A stretch of DNA of 64,000 nt, taken from the IMG/VR virus record IMGVR_UViG_3300049043_000117, positions 57,675-121,674 of that record. One strand, 5' to 3'. The notes under the pieces were generated by a model. That model saw only the letters and a list, made by a program, of their open reading frames with translations, was not told the origin of the DNA and searched no databases. Shown here piece by piece: positions 36,350 through 43,640 of the stretch (its first letter is position 1; each line of letters starts with the position of its first letter). This DNA comes from a virus. A program made the position numbers and the translations under genes.

Positions 36350-36386
36350 TATGAGATGTCCTTTGAGTGTAACAAACTACAAGACT

Positions 36387-36416
36387 ATTTTATACGATTA
36401 GGAGGCTACATGTCAA
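36387..36416 (-). promoter_or_regulatory. Strong sigma70-like promoter
   Basis: Minus strand: perfect -35 TTGACA (36411-36416), a 16-nt spacer and -10 TATAAA within TATAAAAT (36387-36394), about 38 nt before the ATG at 36349. It is a host-type early promoter reading into the two genes before the DnaA-box cluster. Confidence 0.7.
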
Positions 36417-36551
36417 TCATTTGTTTGTACTTTGTGACATTGATCTGCGAAGTATTCGGCATAACTGGGGTTAGCACAGCTATCACGCCATGTCAGAGAA
36501 AATGAGGAGGCTGAGGTGGACGATTGCGATAGCGAATGAGGTGGCGTTTTT
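36417..36551. other. Intergenic stretch of about 135 bp
   Basis: It separates the gene ending at 36552 from the sigma70-like promoter. There is no convincing gene. It contains GCGATAGCGAATGAGGTGGCG-like sequence but no clear terminator. Confidence 0.4.
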
Positions 36552-36734
36552 TCATGCGTTGTTAATCAAATCTTGTTCAATCTGTTGGAGCATGGTATCA
36601 GTCCAAGCTTGTGGATCTACGAGACCTTTGTTTGCGTAGAGTTGTGTATACCGAAGGGCGTAAAGATCAGGGTTTAAGTGTTGCAACTCTTCAAGAGTTT
36701 GAGCAATTCGGACATTCAATGTGTGATTAGTCAT
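36552..36734 (-). CDS. Small helical protein
   Basis: 60 residues in an intact frame, MTNHTLNVRIAQTLEELQHL to MLQQIEQDLINNA. The start overlaps the stop of the preceding gene (CATGACTAATC). Predicted all-helical and soluble, family unknown. It is the last gene of the small-gene array before the promoter region. Confidence 0.65.
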   Translation of the reverse strand: MTNHTLNVRIAQTLEELQHLNPDLYALRYTQLYANKGLVDPQAWTDTMLQQIEQDLINNA

Positions 36735-36894
36735 GATGAAGAATGGCGATCATTTTGTCATGGTAGGCATCAGCTTCAACCTCACATTGATGAGATTGAG
36801 TAGCATCATCAATCTCGTATTGTTTGAGGTTTAGAGTGTGAATGACATCTGATAAAAGTTCAACGAGTGCATCAAGCTTTTGAGTATCAGTCAT
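36727..36894 (-). CDS. Small acidic helical protein
   Basis: 55 residues, MTDTQKLDALVELLSDVIHT to HDKMIAILHHD, intact. Histidine- and aspartate-rich at the C-terminus. It overlaps genes on both sides by 7-8 nt, typical of translational coupling in this array. Unknown family. Confidence 0.6.
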   Translation of the reverse strand: MTDTQKLDALVELLSDVIHTLNLKQYEIDDATQSHQCEVEADAYHDKMIAILHHD

Positions 36895-37076
36895 TCTTTG
36901 TGTTCCAAACTTTTTCGTGTCGTGTCACTTCATGAGCACACTTAGAGCAATGAAGAACACCATCCCAATCATCATGAATGCTCGTTTCTTTATAGTAACC
37001 TTCACCACACTTTTTGCAAGTTTGATTCAGGTGATCGTGCATTGTATAGAGATTGAGCTGATTTTGGATCAGTCAT
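36887..37076 (-). CDS. Zinc-ribbon protein, one frameshift
   Basis: About 62 residues: MTDPKSAQ, a slip near 37050, then MHDHLNQTCKKCGEGYYKE and WDGVLHCSKCAHEVTRHE. Two CxxC pairs about 20 residues apart (CKKC and CSKC) form a classical zinc ribbon. It may bind nucleic acid or a host protein; the phage role is unknown. Confidence 0.6.
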
Positions 37077-37223
37077 CATTTGGATTCACCTCTTTGAGAA
37101 CTTGAGTGAACAATTCAATCGCCAGCTCGTCTGGCATTGTCTTTCTTCATTCTGTAAATGTAGAACTCCAATCGCTTCAACGATCGCTTGTTGTTTGAGT
37201 TCTTCCCAGGTCGGCTTTGTCAT
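37069..37223 (-). CDS. Small protein, one frameshift
   Basis: About 51 residues: MTKPTWEELKQQAIVEAIGV then, after a slip near 37130, ELAIELFTQVLKEVNPNDD. Helical. The stop overlaps the zinc-ribbon start. Unknown family. Confidence 0.5.
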
Positions 37224-37226
37224 GAT

Positions 37227-37555
37227 TCACACTCCCAGATCAACAAGCTTCAGAAACACATTGGGAAGAGCAATCGTCTCACCATTCACCTTGTAAGAGA
37301 GCGAATGCCACCCTTGACAGTAGGAGCACAACGGCAATACAGAGCAACTTCATTCACCTTAGCTCCATCAGCATTGTGAAGCGGAAAGTACGTGAACACA
37401 CTCTCCAGCGATGTAGCGAGCTTTGGAGCGAGGATCAACAACCACAGTGGCAGTTCAACCGATCAATGATACCATTGCGGGCATCGTAGTTGTCTTTCGC
37501 AAGCTTCGCAGTCAGACCGATCTGCTTCTTGAATGGCTTGGATGGTCAGGGACAT
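37227..37555 (-). CDS. Conserved small phage protein, frameshifted
   Basis: About 109 residues: MSLTIQAIQ, IGLTAKLAKDNYDARNGIID, then VVVDPRSKARYIAGECVHVL and KVNGETIALPNVFLKLVDLG in successive frames. The second half is a small beta-rich domain. It is the first gene after element copy 2, so its promoter or leader is probably within that element. Function unknown. Confidence 0.5.
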
Positions 37556-37561
37556 TTGGAT

Positions 37562-37636
37562 CTCTCTCAATGTAGCCGAGATACACGATCTGGCTGGGTT
37601 CGGCGTGTTTCATGGACAAGCCCACCAACTGGGCCC
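37562..37636 (-). promoter_or_regulatory. Intergenic hairpin-leader element, copy 2
   Basis: Minus strand: GCCCA/TGGGC hairpin, then GTATCTCGGCTACATTGAGAG, then the ATG at 37555. An extra GGGGACTTTGCCCC hairpin lies at about 37655-37668 between the upstream stop and this element, making the leader longer than in other copies. Confidence 0.65.
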
Positions 37637-37680
37637 ATTGCTACACCAGAAAGGGGGCAAAGTCCCCTATTGTCTCACAT

Positions 37681-37849
37681 TCAGAACTCAATCGGTTCCA
37701 GCGTTGCTACACCCAGAACGCTCTCAATCATCGGGGATTCGGCATAAGTGTACCCGACAGAATCAGGCGACGAGAGTGTCAAGCACTTGCAGCATTTGGT
37801 TGCCGTTTTGAGCAACACGAAGCATACCGATTGCGGTTTCTTTGGTCAT
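37681..37849 (-). CDS. Small conserved phage protein, one frameshift
   Basis: About 56 residues: MTKETAIGMLRVAQNGNQML, QVLDTLVA, a slip near 37765, then DSVGYTYAESPMIESVLG and ATLEPIEF. The MTKE-AI-ML-AxxGxQ-L-LD pattern and the acidic EPIEF end match a family I recall in T4-like cyanophages, without known function. It precedes element copy 2. Confidence 0.6.
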
Positions 37850-37854
37850 GATAA

Positions 37855-38144
37855 GAGAGAGAAAAGTGTAGGACAATTTGAGTGTCTTTAGAGCGCATCT
37901 CATTCTCTATTTGCGAATAGCGAATGACTCCTTGCACTGATTCAATCAATTCTTTGAAGCGATCTTCATCATCATAATAAAACTCAAGCTCTGTTTGATG
38001 ATGTCATCTTCAGCCATTCCATCCATGTTGTCAATAATTGAATCAACAGCAAAAGCACACAGGTCGCGGACATCCATCCTCTCAACAACCTCGTTAGCGT
38101 ATAGCTTCAATCAGTTTGGAAAACTGTTCTTTGGAAAGTGTCAT
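37855..38144 (-). CDS. Conserved phage protein, frameshifted
   Basis: About 95 residues: MTLSKEQFSKLIEA, then NEVVERMDVRDLCAFAVDSI, IDNMDGMAEDDIIKQ and DDEDRFKELIESVQGVI. This is the all-helical family recalled from many phages (a D-M-x-x-L pattern with E-L-I-E). Function unknown. Slips lie at about 38095 and 37985. Confidence 0.6.
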
Positions 38145-38147
38145 GAT

Positions 38148-38313
38148 TCAGTTAGCAAAAAGGTTGGAAATCTTGTCTACAATGTTGTCATAATCGCTCC
38201 GAGGATCGTATTCATCATCCTCACAAAACTCGCGGTTGTTTCCCAAGATTGTAGATCAGATCCCACTCGGAATCAGTGAAGAACTCTTGAATGGCTTGTT
38301 TGGATTGTGTCAT
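38148..38313 (-). CDS. Small acidic protein, one frameshift
   Basis: About 55 residues: MTQSKQAIQEFFTDSEWDLI then EFCEDDEYDPRSDYDNIVDK and ISNLFAN. Very acidic C-terminal half. Start and stop overlap or abut neighbours (ATCATGAC junctions). Unknown family. Confidence 0.55.
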
Positions 38314-38489
38314 GATTCAGATGGTAACTGGGGACAGGGAAACTTCAACTCGCACTGAGATTCAATCCAGCAAGTTCCGTCATTCACACGCTTGCAGATT
38401 GCATCAGTCGGGTTCTTGCAACTGGACTTCTCATACCAAATGGTACGGCAGCCGTCGTTGGTTTCTACTTGGATTCGGATTGTTTGCAT
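38310..38489 (-). CDS. Cysteine-rich small protein
   Basis: 59 residues in an intact frame: MQTIRIQVETNDGCRTIWYE, then six further cysteines to CPQLPSES. Seven cysteines without a classic CxxC pair suggest a metal site or disulfides. Family unknown. The preceding gene ends 3 nt upstream. Confidence 0.6.
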   Translation of the reverse strand: MQTIRIQVETNDGCRTIWYEKSSCKNPTDAICKRVNDGTCWIESQCELKFPCPQLPSES

Positions 38490-38492
38490 GAT

Positions 38493-38630
38493 TCAGTTGT
38501 TGATCAGCTTTGCAGGTGAACCACAGGAAAGATAGAAAGCTGCCATCCGTTCTGCCTTCTTCAAGAGTGCGGAAGCTCGCTGACGGCACTCGCAGTTGTT
38601 GTAGGGAACTTGATAAGAAATGGTGAACAT
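38493..38630 (-). CDS. Small basic helical protein
   Basis: 45 residues, MFTISYQVPYNNCECRQRAS to GSPAKLINN, intact. It contains a CxC and a KKAERMAAFYLSCG helix. It is the first gene after element copy 3, with 13 nt between the conserved TTGAGA core and the ATG. Unknown family. Confidence 0.6.
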   Translation of the reverse strand: MFTISYQVPYNNCECRQRASALLKKAERMAAFYLSCGSPAKLINN

Positions 38631-38647
38631 TTGGGAGGTGGTTGTTT

Positions 38648-38722
38648 GTCTCAACATGGCTGGAATACCATCACTGGCTGGTCGTGGCGTATTTCATGTG
38701 ACAGGTTCCGAAGACTGTCACA
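38648..38722 (-). promoter_or_regulatory. Intergenic hairpin-leader element, copy 3
   Basis: Minus strand: the strongest hairpin of the family, TGTGACAG with CTGTCACA (8 bp), then GTATTCCAGCCATGTTGAGA, then the ATG at 38630. Confidence 0.7.
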
Positions 38723-38738
38723 TCGCTACCCGCTAGCT

Positions 38739-39060
38739 TCAGTTCATGATCATCGCATCATAATTCAGGTTGTTGACACAAACCACACCGCAGTAGTAAG
38801 CATCAAGCCGGTTGTCAAGCTTCAACCGTAGAGGTAGTGGAATGACGAGGATTGTACCCGTTCGCACACAAACAGCAAAGCGATCTTTTGCTTCATCGTT
38901 GACAAAAGGTGCATCGTGAATGATGCTCACATTGTCATTCTCTTTGAAGCGATACACCGAACGGGTCGGAAGGTGATGAGCATTCAGCTGCGCTTCCGAA
39001 GTAGACTTCGACGCTCCAACCTTGGCGGAAGAGTGACATTTGAGTGGTGTTGTTCTTCAT
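38739..39060 (-). CDS. Small beta-rich protein, one frameshift
   Basis: About 106 residues: MKNNTTQMSLFRQGWSVEVY, a slip near 38980, then VYRFKENDNVSIIHDAPFVN and DAYYCGVVCVNNLNYDAMIM. It looks like a small SH3-like or OB-like barrel, but no family is recognised. Its start lies at the end of element copy 4. Confidence 0.55.
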
Positions 39061-39126
39061 GTGACTGAGATACAGGATCTCGACTGGATTCGGCGCATTT
39101 AGTGGACAGCTGCGCCAAGCTGTCAC
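39058..39126 (-). promoter_or_regulatory. Intergenic hairpin-leader element, copy 4 (divergent)
   Basis: Minus strand: GACAGCT/AGCTGTC hairpin (7 bp), then GTATCTCAGTCACATGAAGAA. The usual TTGAGAG block is replaced by the start of the gene itself, so either the element has shrunk or the annotated start is an error. Confidence 0.6.
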
Positions 39127-39142
39127 ATCGCTGCTCATTCCT

Positions 39143-39303
39143 TCACAAACTGGGCACAATGAGTTGCCCATCATCATAAAACTCGTCCAAAAGATAATCA
39201 ACCGTGATCTCTAATTGAGCAGCAATGTACTCGCATTTGAGATAGAAGTCCAACGGAAGCTCGTAGTGTTCGGTTTCAACAATCGTCGTCGATCTTTAGC
39301 CAT
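39143..39303 (-). CDS. Small acidic protein, one frameshift
   Basis: About 53 residues: MAKD, a slip near 39285, then VETEHYELPLDFYLKCEYIA and FLDEFYDDGQLIVPSL. Acidic and helical, unknown family. The ATG follows the stop of the previous gene closely. Confidence 0.5.
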
Positions 39304-39317
39304 GATCAGATCAACCC

Positions 39318-39500
39318 TCAAGCCAACTCAGGATAGTATTCTTCAACTTCGCCAACCAGTTCTTCATCAGCTGTAACTTGCAAAGTTTTCTTCCAGTTGA
39401 TCGCCTACAATTCTCATGAGATCCTTGGTGCTCATGTTGTCAAGAATCCGATCAACATAATCCGAAATGAGTTGATCGCGGTTAAACTTGCAGTAGTCAT
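39318..39500 (-). CDS. Conserved small phage protein, frameshifted
   Basis: About 60 residues: ATG at 39500, then in the main frame CKFNRDQLISDYVDRILDNM, STKDLMRIVGDQLEENFAS and, after a second slip, ADEELVGEVEEYYPELA. The D-YVD-I-DNM-x-K-L pattern with an acidic tail is a phage family I recall, of unknown function. Confidence 0.55.
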
Positions 39501-39506
39501 GATTAG

Positions 39507-39620
39507 TCAGTCGTGGATTGAATGAAGTTAGCAGTGGAGTGAAGAATAGATCCCGTAGTGTAGCGAACCTGAGGAAAGATCAGGAACGCTACAGACAAAG
39601 ATCAGACCGATTGTTTTCAT
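39507..39620 (-). CDS. Possible small secreted or membrane peptide
   Basis: About 37 residues with one presumed indel: MKTIGLIFV, then FLIFPQVRYTTGSILHSTAN. The N-terminal MKTIGLIFVxFLIF looks like a signal peptide or membrane anchor. Low confidence because the frame must be repaired. Confidence 0.35.
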
Positions 39621-39657
39621 CTTGTCAGGAGGCTGAATGTCAGCGTCTTGGTAGACA

Positions 39658-39974
39658 TCAGTTGAGACGCATACCAGAGAAGAAAGGAATCGTACCGAAT
39701 TGAGCACTTGAGAAGAACCATTGTCCTTTCTTCTGAAACACACGCTCGTCACCGATTCCGTGTGCGGAAAGAATGGCATTCAGACGCGACTTGGTGGTAG
39801 CAGTCTGCCAGCCACCATCAAACAATTCGATCCAAGTACCACCGATACGAGCAATCAAGTTACCATGCAGGTAGACATCAGCAACATCGGTGCAGCTGAT
39901 GACTTCAGTGTTGTCCAGTTGAAGTCAACACCAGCGGTGATGGCTTTGTTCATTTGCTGTTCGATCTTACGCAT
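39658..39974 (-). CDS. Conserved T4-like phage protein, one frameshift
   Basis: About 105 residues: MRKIEQQMNKAITAGVDFNW, a slip near 39890, then ADVYLHGNLIARIGGTWIEL, FDGGWQTATTKSRLNAIL and KKGQWFF. The combination M-x-x-IE-x-QM, VYLHGN-IA and GW-T-TT-SRLNA-L belongs to a widespread small phage family. I know no function. It is the first gene after element copy 5. Confidence 0.7.
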
Positions 39975-40011
39975 GAGAAAGTGAAGAGAAAGGATTGTGG
40001 GGGGAGGTCGA

Positions 40012-40093
40012 TCCCTCTCCCTCATGTGGGCCGAGATACCAAAGACCAGGGCCCCTTTGGCGAGTTTGGTGTGCAGCGACCAAGCTGGCACAC
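40012..40093 (-). promoter_or_regulatory. Intergenic hairpin-leader element, copy 5 (divergent)
   Basis: Minus strand: GTGTGC with GCACAC and inner AGC/GCT pairs form a hairpin, followed by CAAACTCGCCAAAGGGGCC and GTATCTCGGCCCACATGAGG. The TTGAGAG block is degenerate here. The gene start is 38 nt downstream. Confidence 0.6.
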
Positions 40094-40233
40094 GGCGAGC
40101 CAGGTTTAGTCGAATCCGATCCATACCCTCGGCCAGTCGCAAGTTGGAAGCGGTGAGACTCATGGCCATGACTGAACCGAAAACCGGAAAAAGCGTTGAT
40201 TCTGACCGCAAGGTAGTCTAGGTCGAGCTCCAT
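40090..40233 (-). CDS. Small protein, frameshifted
   Basis: About 47 residues: MELDLDYLAVRINAF, then after a slip VMAMSLTASNLRLAEGMDRI and a basic LNLARRVPAW end that meets element copy 5. Helical. The exact stop is uncertain. Unknown family. Confidence 0.4.
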
Positions 40234-40248
40234 GCGGCCGGAATTGCA

Positions 40249-40385
40249 TCAAATTAGTTGTTCGCTCCAAATCAAAGGCAGCCATTCTTCATCAAGCACA
40301 CCCCAGTTCAGGAATCGCTCTGCAATCCGATGTAACGATTGTAGATACTCAGACCCACAATCTCATCACCAGGAGCATAGCGCAT
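40249..40385 (-). CDS. Small protein, one frameshift
   Basis: About 45 residues: MRYAPGDEIVGLSIYNRYIG, then after a slip near 40310 ERFLNWGVLDEEWLPLIW. Aromatic-rich, unknown family. It is followed by the 40233 gene with little spacing. Confidence 0.45.
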
Positions 40386-40418
40386 GTTAAAGTTGAAGTA
40401 GAAGTATTGCGAGATAGC

Positions 40419-40598
40419 TCAGGAGTGGTGAATCTTCACGGTCTGAAACTTCTCCCAGAGAACAGTAGCGATTGCGGCAACATACACCACAATAGTTTCA
40501 ACAATGTCCATGTAGCTGTTCAGTTGTTTGCGATAGTCAATTTCTTGAAGTTTCATGATCAGATCATCAGCAGGAGGAAAAGCTTTGGTCAGTTGCAT
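40419..40598 (-). CDS. Small single-pass membrane protein
   Basis: 59 residues, intact frame, MQLTKAFPPADDLIMKLQEI to VKIHHS. One transmembrane helix about residues 31-48 (DIVETIVVYVAAIATVLW), with a basic flank after it. Function unknown; possibly host membrane modification. Confidence 0.65.
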   Translation of the reverse strand: MQLTKAFPPADDLIMKLQEIDYRKQLNSYMDIVETIVVYVAAIATVLWEKFQTVKIHHS

Positions 40599-40657
40599 GA
40601 TTTTAATGTGTGTGGTTTGTGTGTTAGTTTCAGTGACAGCCAGCTCAATGCAATAAT

Positions 40658-40822
40658 CTATGGCGCCATCTCAACGATTCCATGTACCCATTGGCTTCGC
40701 GTGTTGAATACAATTTTGGTGGTCAACTTTGATGCCGTCAGACCCAAAAAATCAGGAGACCAATGACCAACAAAACTTACCATCAACAGTTGAAAGCCTG
40801 CGACCCATTCTTCATTGGTCAT
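40658..40822 (-). CDS. Small protein, possibly frameshifted
   Basis: 54 residues as read, MTNEEWVAGFQLLMVSFVGH to HGIVEMAP. Residues 10-20 are hydrophobic. An alternative frame continues DYCIELAVTETNTQTTHIK towards the next gene, so the C-terminus is uncertain. The start overlaps the upstream stop (TCATGAC). Confidence 0.45.
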   Translation of the reverse strand: MTNEEWVAGFQLLMVSFVGHWSPDFLGLTASKLTTKIVFNTRSQWVHGIVEMAP

Positions 40823-41029
40823 GACTCAGCCTCCTCGTATTCGTTATCATAAACCCGCATCACATCATCCTCCAGAAGTTGAGCGTCCGTTCGGTAATCA
40901 TGTGCGGTTTGATGTCACCTTTCTTGTTGAAGAGTTGCGTCACCCAATAGGAACCAATGCTTCTCGTCACGTCAGCAATCTGTTCAAAGCAATCAGCAAT
41001 CGAGAAGCTGCGAGATTGTCGTTGTTCAT
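40819..41029 (-). CDS. Small protein, frameshifted
   Basis: About 69 residues: MNNDNLAASRLLIAL, QIADVTRSIGSYWVTQLFNK, then a tail DVMRVYDNEYEEAES. The middle resembles a short winged-helix-like segment (SYWVTQLFNKKGD) but is too short to assign. At least two indels. Confidence 0.45.
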
Positions 41030-41068
41030 TGTAGAAAAAGCGGAGAGTTTAATGTAGGAAAAGTAGAA

Positions 41069-41208
41069 TCAGTGTGCGAAAGCTTCGGGGTTCCAATACT
41101 CGTAGTATTCTTCCTCCGACATAGCAAACACCTTAGCCGTTTCCTCGCGGTCAGGCATCGGAAATGTCAAAGATTTCAGCGGGCAGATCAGGCGATCTCG
41201 TTGAACAT
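41069..41208 (-). CDS. Small acidic protein, frameshifted
   Basis: About 45 residues: MFNEIA, then PDREETAKVFAMSEEEYYEY and WNPEAFAH. The start sits just after element copy 6. Unknown family. Confidence 0.45.
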
Positions 41209-41220
41209 TGGGGTGGATTC

Positions 41221-41290
41221 CTCTCAACATCGACCAAGATACGGCCAGCCCCAGCCCCTTGGCGGATTCGGTGGACAGCCACCAGCTGAC
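41221..41290 (-). promoter_or_regulatory. Intergenic hairpin-leader element, copy 6
   Basis: Minus strand: CAGC/GCTG hairpin, then CCGAATCCGCCAAGGGG, then GTATCTTGGTCGATGTTGAG and the ATG at 41208. Confidence 0.7.
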
Positions 41291-41331
41291 ATACCAACCG
41301 CGATTTGATTGCCTCGAATAGCTTGACGATG

Positions 41332-41660
41332 CTAGGCCTCTTCGTACTCATCTCCAGTGAGATAATCTTCCCAACATCCGCTACTCATCGGTGACTGGCC
41401 GGTTGGAGTATTCCCAGGAGTAGGATTGGCCTTCGTAAAAGTGAACAACCATGATCGTTTCAGAGAGTTTGGAAAGGTTGAGTCTTCTTTAATGTCGCTG
41501 TTGTAATACTTGCGGAAGATTGAGTTAATCGTATCGTACCATGGCTGCATTGCCACTCGGATACCCACAATCTGCCAGTTGTTTGAAGAAACTTAAGGAT
41601 GCAAGTTTCCTCGTCTTGAGTGAACTTAACTCGGTTCAATGTGTAGCCGGTGTTGTTCAT
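41332..41660 (-). CDS. Small protein or two overlapping genes, frameshifted
   Basis: MNNTGYTLNRVKFTQDEETC, then LKFLQQLADCGYPSG and DTINSIFRKYYNSDIKED. After that, one frame ends HFYEGQSYSWEYSNRPVTDE at 41381 and another continues to MSSGCWEDYLTGDEYEEA at 41332. Either one protein of about 108 residues or a gene of about 92 plus an 18-residue peptide is possible. I cannot choose without a corrected sequence. Confidence 0.4.
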
Positions 41661-41815
41661 GAGTTGATGACTTTTTCGTACAAGTTGTTGAAAATCTCAC
41701 GATCTTCTGGGTCTAGAGTATCAGCAAAACCCTCACGATCTAGCTGGATCATGATGTCTTGCAACAACACAAGCTCTTCGTACAGAAGATTAGAAACTGA
41801 GAGAGTTGCAGACAT
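41657..41815 (-). CDS. Small acidic helical protein
   Basis: 52 residues, intact: MSATLSVSNLLYEELVLLQD to NNLYEKVINS. Leucine-rich helices and acidic residues. It overlaps the next gene (TCATGAAC) and follows the previous one by 2 nt. Unknown family. Confidence 0.6.
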   Translation of the reverse strand: MSATLSVSNLLYEELVLLQDIMIQLDREGFADTLDPEDREIFNNLYEKVINS

Positions 41816-41817
41816 AA

Positions 41818-42006
41818 TCAGAAACGAATGATGGGATGGTCTAGATCAAGGACATCACATTCCTCAGTTGCAAACACAAACTCTACAAATGCTTGATGAT
41901 ACTCTGGCATCCATCTTCACCAAAAGAATCACAAATAGCAAACATCTTGATTCAGTTGTTCTTCAGAAAGTTGTTGCAGTTGTTGCAGAAGCTCTTTGTA
42001 AGTCAT
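41818..42006 (-). CDS. Conserved small phage protein, frameshifted
   Basis: About 61 residues: MTYKELLQQLQQLSEEQLNQ, DV, then DSFGED and HQAFVEFVFATEECDVLDLD ending HPIIRF. The opening MTY-ELL-QLQ-L-EQL and the ending CDVLD-HP fit a family common in cyanophages (unknown function). Two compensating indels lie at about 41930 and 41900. Confidence 0.6.
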
Positions 42007-42186
42007 AATCAAACCAGGATAAGTTGGGGTGCAGGTTGAACAGAAACAAGTACCAGTCCGATCACAAGAGATGCTCACTGCGTTTGCAGGTGCTCCCAGT
42101 TCATCAACAACATCCCACCAATCTTCTCCCTCTTCAATAACAACATAACCGAAACATCCTGCGATAGGAGCGATTGAGTGCCCCAT
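42007..42186 (-). CDS. Small cysteine-containing protein
   Basis: About 59 residues: MGHSIAPIAGCFGYVVIEEG, EDWWDVVDELGAPANAV, CDRTGTCFCSTCTPTYPG. The C-terminal CxxxxxCxCxxC cluster could bind a metal. As read it continues in frame into the next gene, so the stop has probably been lost to an indel. Confidence 0.45.
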
Positions 42187-42222
42187 CGTTCAGCTGAGCG
42201 TTGGGTATCCCACCAAGTACGC

Positions 42223-42291
42223 TCACTTCCAGAACATGTTCAGGTTCATCATTGCGAGGGCACAAAAAGTGATGCAGATAAACTTGCTCAT
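42223..42291 (-). CDS. Possible signal-peptide-like micropeptide
   Basis: 22 residues, MSKFICITFCALAMMNLNMF then WK, directly downstream of element copy 7. The same frame reopens after one stop (AYLVGYPTLS), so a miscalled base may hide a longer product of about 33 residues. Hydrophobic; perhaps membrane-associated. Confidence 0.35.
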   Translation of the reverse strand: MSKFICITFCALAMMNLNMFWK

Positions 42292-42302
42292 TGCGGTTGT
42301 TT

Positions 42303-42374
42303 GTCTCAACATGGCTGAAGTACAGGATTGGGCTGCGGTTCGCGGGTTTAGTGGACAGTCGCCAACTGGACATC
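42303..42374 (-). promoter_or_regulatory. Intergenic hairpin-leader element, copy 7
   Basis: Minus strand: CAGTTGGCGACTG hairpin, CCACTAAACCCGCG, then GTACTTCAGCCATGTTGAGA and ATG at 42291. The upstream gene stops 2 nt before the element. Confidence 0.7.
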
Positions 42375-42375
42375 G

Positions 42376-42497
42376 CTACACCATTGTCAGGCCGTAATCG
42401 TTAAGCATAATGTCACGAACTTGCTCACGGTCGAAACTATCACCAGCAAAGTCAGTCTGCCAGAGTTAATGTATTTCTGTGTAGCTTCCATCACCAT
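42376..42497 (-). CDS. Small protein, one frameshift
   Basis: About 40 residues: MVMEATQKYINSG, then DFAGDSFDREQVRDIMLNDY ending GLTMV. Unknown family. The ATG overlaps the TGA of the upstream gene. Confidence 0.45.
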
Positions 42498-42769
42498 GTC
42501 TCGTGTAGTTCCGCAATCTTGTAGATACCATTCTCACCATAAAATGCGAGAACATAAGTATAGAAATCTTCCATAGGCTTCTGGAGTTGACTTACAATAC
42601 GGTTGAGATCCTCAATAGCACTCTTCATGAGCAATTGTGCAGTAACCAGTAGCAAATGGGTAGGTCTTTTCATGATCATTTGACTTTCATCAACCTCATA
42701 ACAAACCTTCACAGCTTCAGTGAGGTCGTTAATCACTCGGAGCAAAGTGTCATCCATTTGGTACATCAT
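42491..42769 (-). CDS. Small helical protein
   Basis: 92 residues, intact: MMYQMDDTLLRVINDLTEAV to GIYKIAELHETW. Mostly helical, with RIVSQLQKPMEDFYTYVLAF in the middle. Overlaps neighbours on both sides. Unknown family. Confidence 0.6.
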   Translation of the reverse strand: MMYQMDDTLLRVINDLTEAVKVCYEVDESQMIMKRPTHLLLVTAQLLMKSAIEDLNRIVSQLQKPMEDFYTYVLAFYGENGIYKIAELHETW

Positions 42770-42980
42770 CAGAGCACACCTTCAGTGATTTGGTTCATAA
42801 CATCCTGAGCATACTTCATGAAACGATAAGCAGTCACCTGATCATAAGTAACACCATCAAGCACATCTGATCCCATGTAAGTATCAACAATCAGCTTACA
42901 TGCGTCGTAGAGAGCAGCAGCGTGTTCAGCTTTTCGAGTGAAATTGCATGGCGTTGTAGGTAGGCATTGTCATCAGAAGT
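42769..42980 (-). CDS. Small helical protein, one frameshift
   Basis: About 69 residues, possibly from MPTYNAM or the preceding MTMPT, then FTRKAEHAAALYDACKLIVD, TYMGSDVLDGVTYDQVTAYR and DVMNQITEGVL. It overlaps the C-terminus of the upstream gene; a single fused gene is also possible. Confidence 0.5.
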
Positions 42981-43213
42981 GGGCCTGCAGAGTAATCCAG
43001 TTGTGCAGAGTATTCTGCAATCTTGTTGTAACACTTGGCACGAGTTTGCTCATCTGCACCTTCAATGAGACTGAAGCAATACTTGATGCGTTGTTCGGGA
43101 TGAGAGAGCACACGAGCAATCTCAAGCTGACGCTTCTGGTATTCAGCATTGTACGCGAACATCTCGCGGTCTTCAATGCTCATCGGGTGGAACTTGCGTT
43201 GCATTGGATTCAT
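42926..43213 (-). CDS. Small helical protein
   Basis: Up to 95 residues: MNPMQRKFHPMSIEDREMFA, YQKRQLEIARVLSHPEQR, CFSLIEGADEQTRAKCYNK. Charged and helical. The last residues overlap the next gene and may be a frameshift artefact. It is the first gene after element copy 8. Confidence 0.55.
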   Translation of the reverse strand: MNPMQRKFHPMSIEDREMFAYNAEYQKRQLEIARVLSHPEQRIKYCFSLIEGADEQTRAKCYNKIAEYSAQLDYSAGPLLMTMPTYNAMQFHSKS

Positions 43214-43283
43214 CTCTCAACATGGCCAAGATACCACCGCCAGCCCCCTCGGAGGTTTGGTGGACAGTCGCCCAACTGTCACA
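43214..43283 (-). promoter_or_regulatory. Intergenic hairpin-leader element, copy 8
   Basis: Minus strand: a perfect GACAGT/ACTGTC hairpin, CCACCAAACCTCCGAGGGGG, then GTATCTTGGCCATGTTGAGA and ATG at 43213. The GTG TGA stop of the upstream gene is part of the element start. Confidence 0.75.
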
Positions 43284-43455
43284 CCAGTTCCGTTAATTGC
43301 TCTTTGGAACAGAACTTATAGGTATAACCTGGATAGAACTTGTTGACCAGATGAGGTACACCATAACGACCTAATTGACCATTCCCGTTATAGTTGACCC
43401 ACACAACTTTGGTGGACTCTTCTACAAAATGTTCGTAAGGAAATGCTTTAGTCAT
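43279..43455 (-). CDS. Small protein with SH3-like character
   Basis: 58 residues, intact: MTKAFPYEHFVEESTKVVWV, NYNGNGQLGRYGVPHLVNKF, then CSKEQLTELV. Beta-rich. Its stop codon lies within the first bases of element copy 8. Unknown family. Confidence 0.6.
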   Translation of the reverse strand: MTKAFPYEHFVEESTKVVWVNYNGNGQLGRYGVPHLVNKFYPGYTYKFCSKEQLTELV

Positions 43456-43640
43456 CGGAAGAATAGTGAAATGCTCTGTTTTGTTTGTGTTTTGTTTGGG
43501 TTGGAAAGTTGTCGTTCAATCTCTACTTTCATAGGCATCAGATGTGATACCATGAAGTGCTCATACTCATTCTCTTTTAGGAGTTCTGAGAGATTGTCAA
43601 TCTGCAACAATGCGAGAATGAGTTTAGTTTTCTCATCCAT
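43452..43640 (-). CDS. Conserved small cyanophage protein
   Basis: 62 residues: MDEKTKLILALLQIDNLSEL, LKENEYEHFMVSHLMPMKVE, ending SISLFFR with ATGA overlap to the next gene. The MDEKTKL-LAL-Q-DNLSEL opening is one I recall from cyanophages. Helical, function unknown. Confidence 0.6.
   Translation of the reverse strand: MDEKTKLILALLQIDNLSELLKENEYEHFMVSHLMPMKVEIERQLSNPNKTQTKQSISLFFR

Noticed and set aside
36143-36505. A 120-codon plus-strand open frame
   Set aside because: It is antisense to a small conserved gene and the sigma70-like promoter, has no ribosome site, and its translation looks like a shadow.
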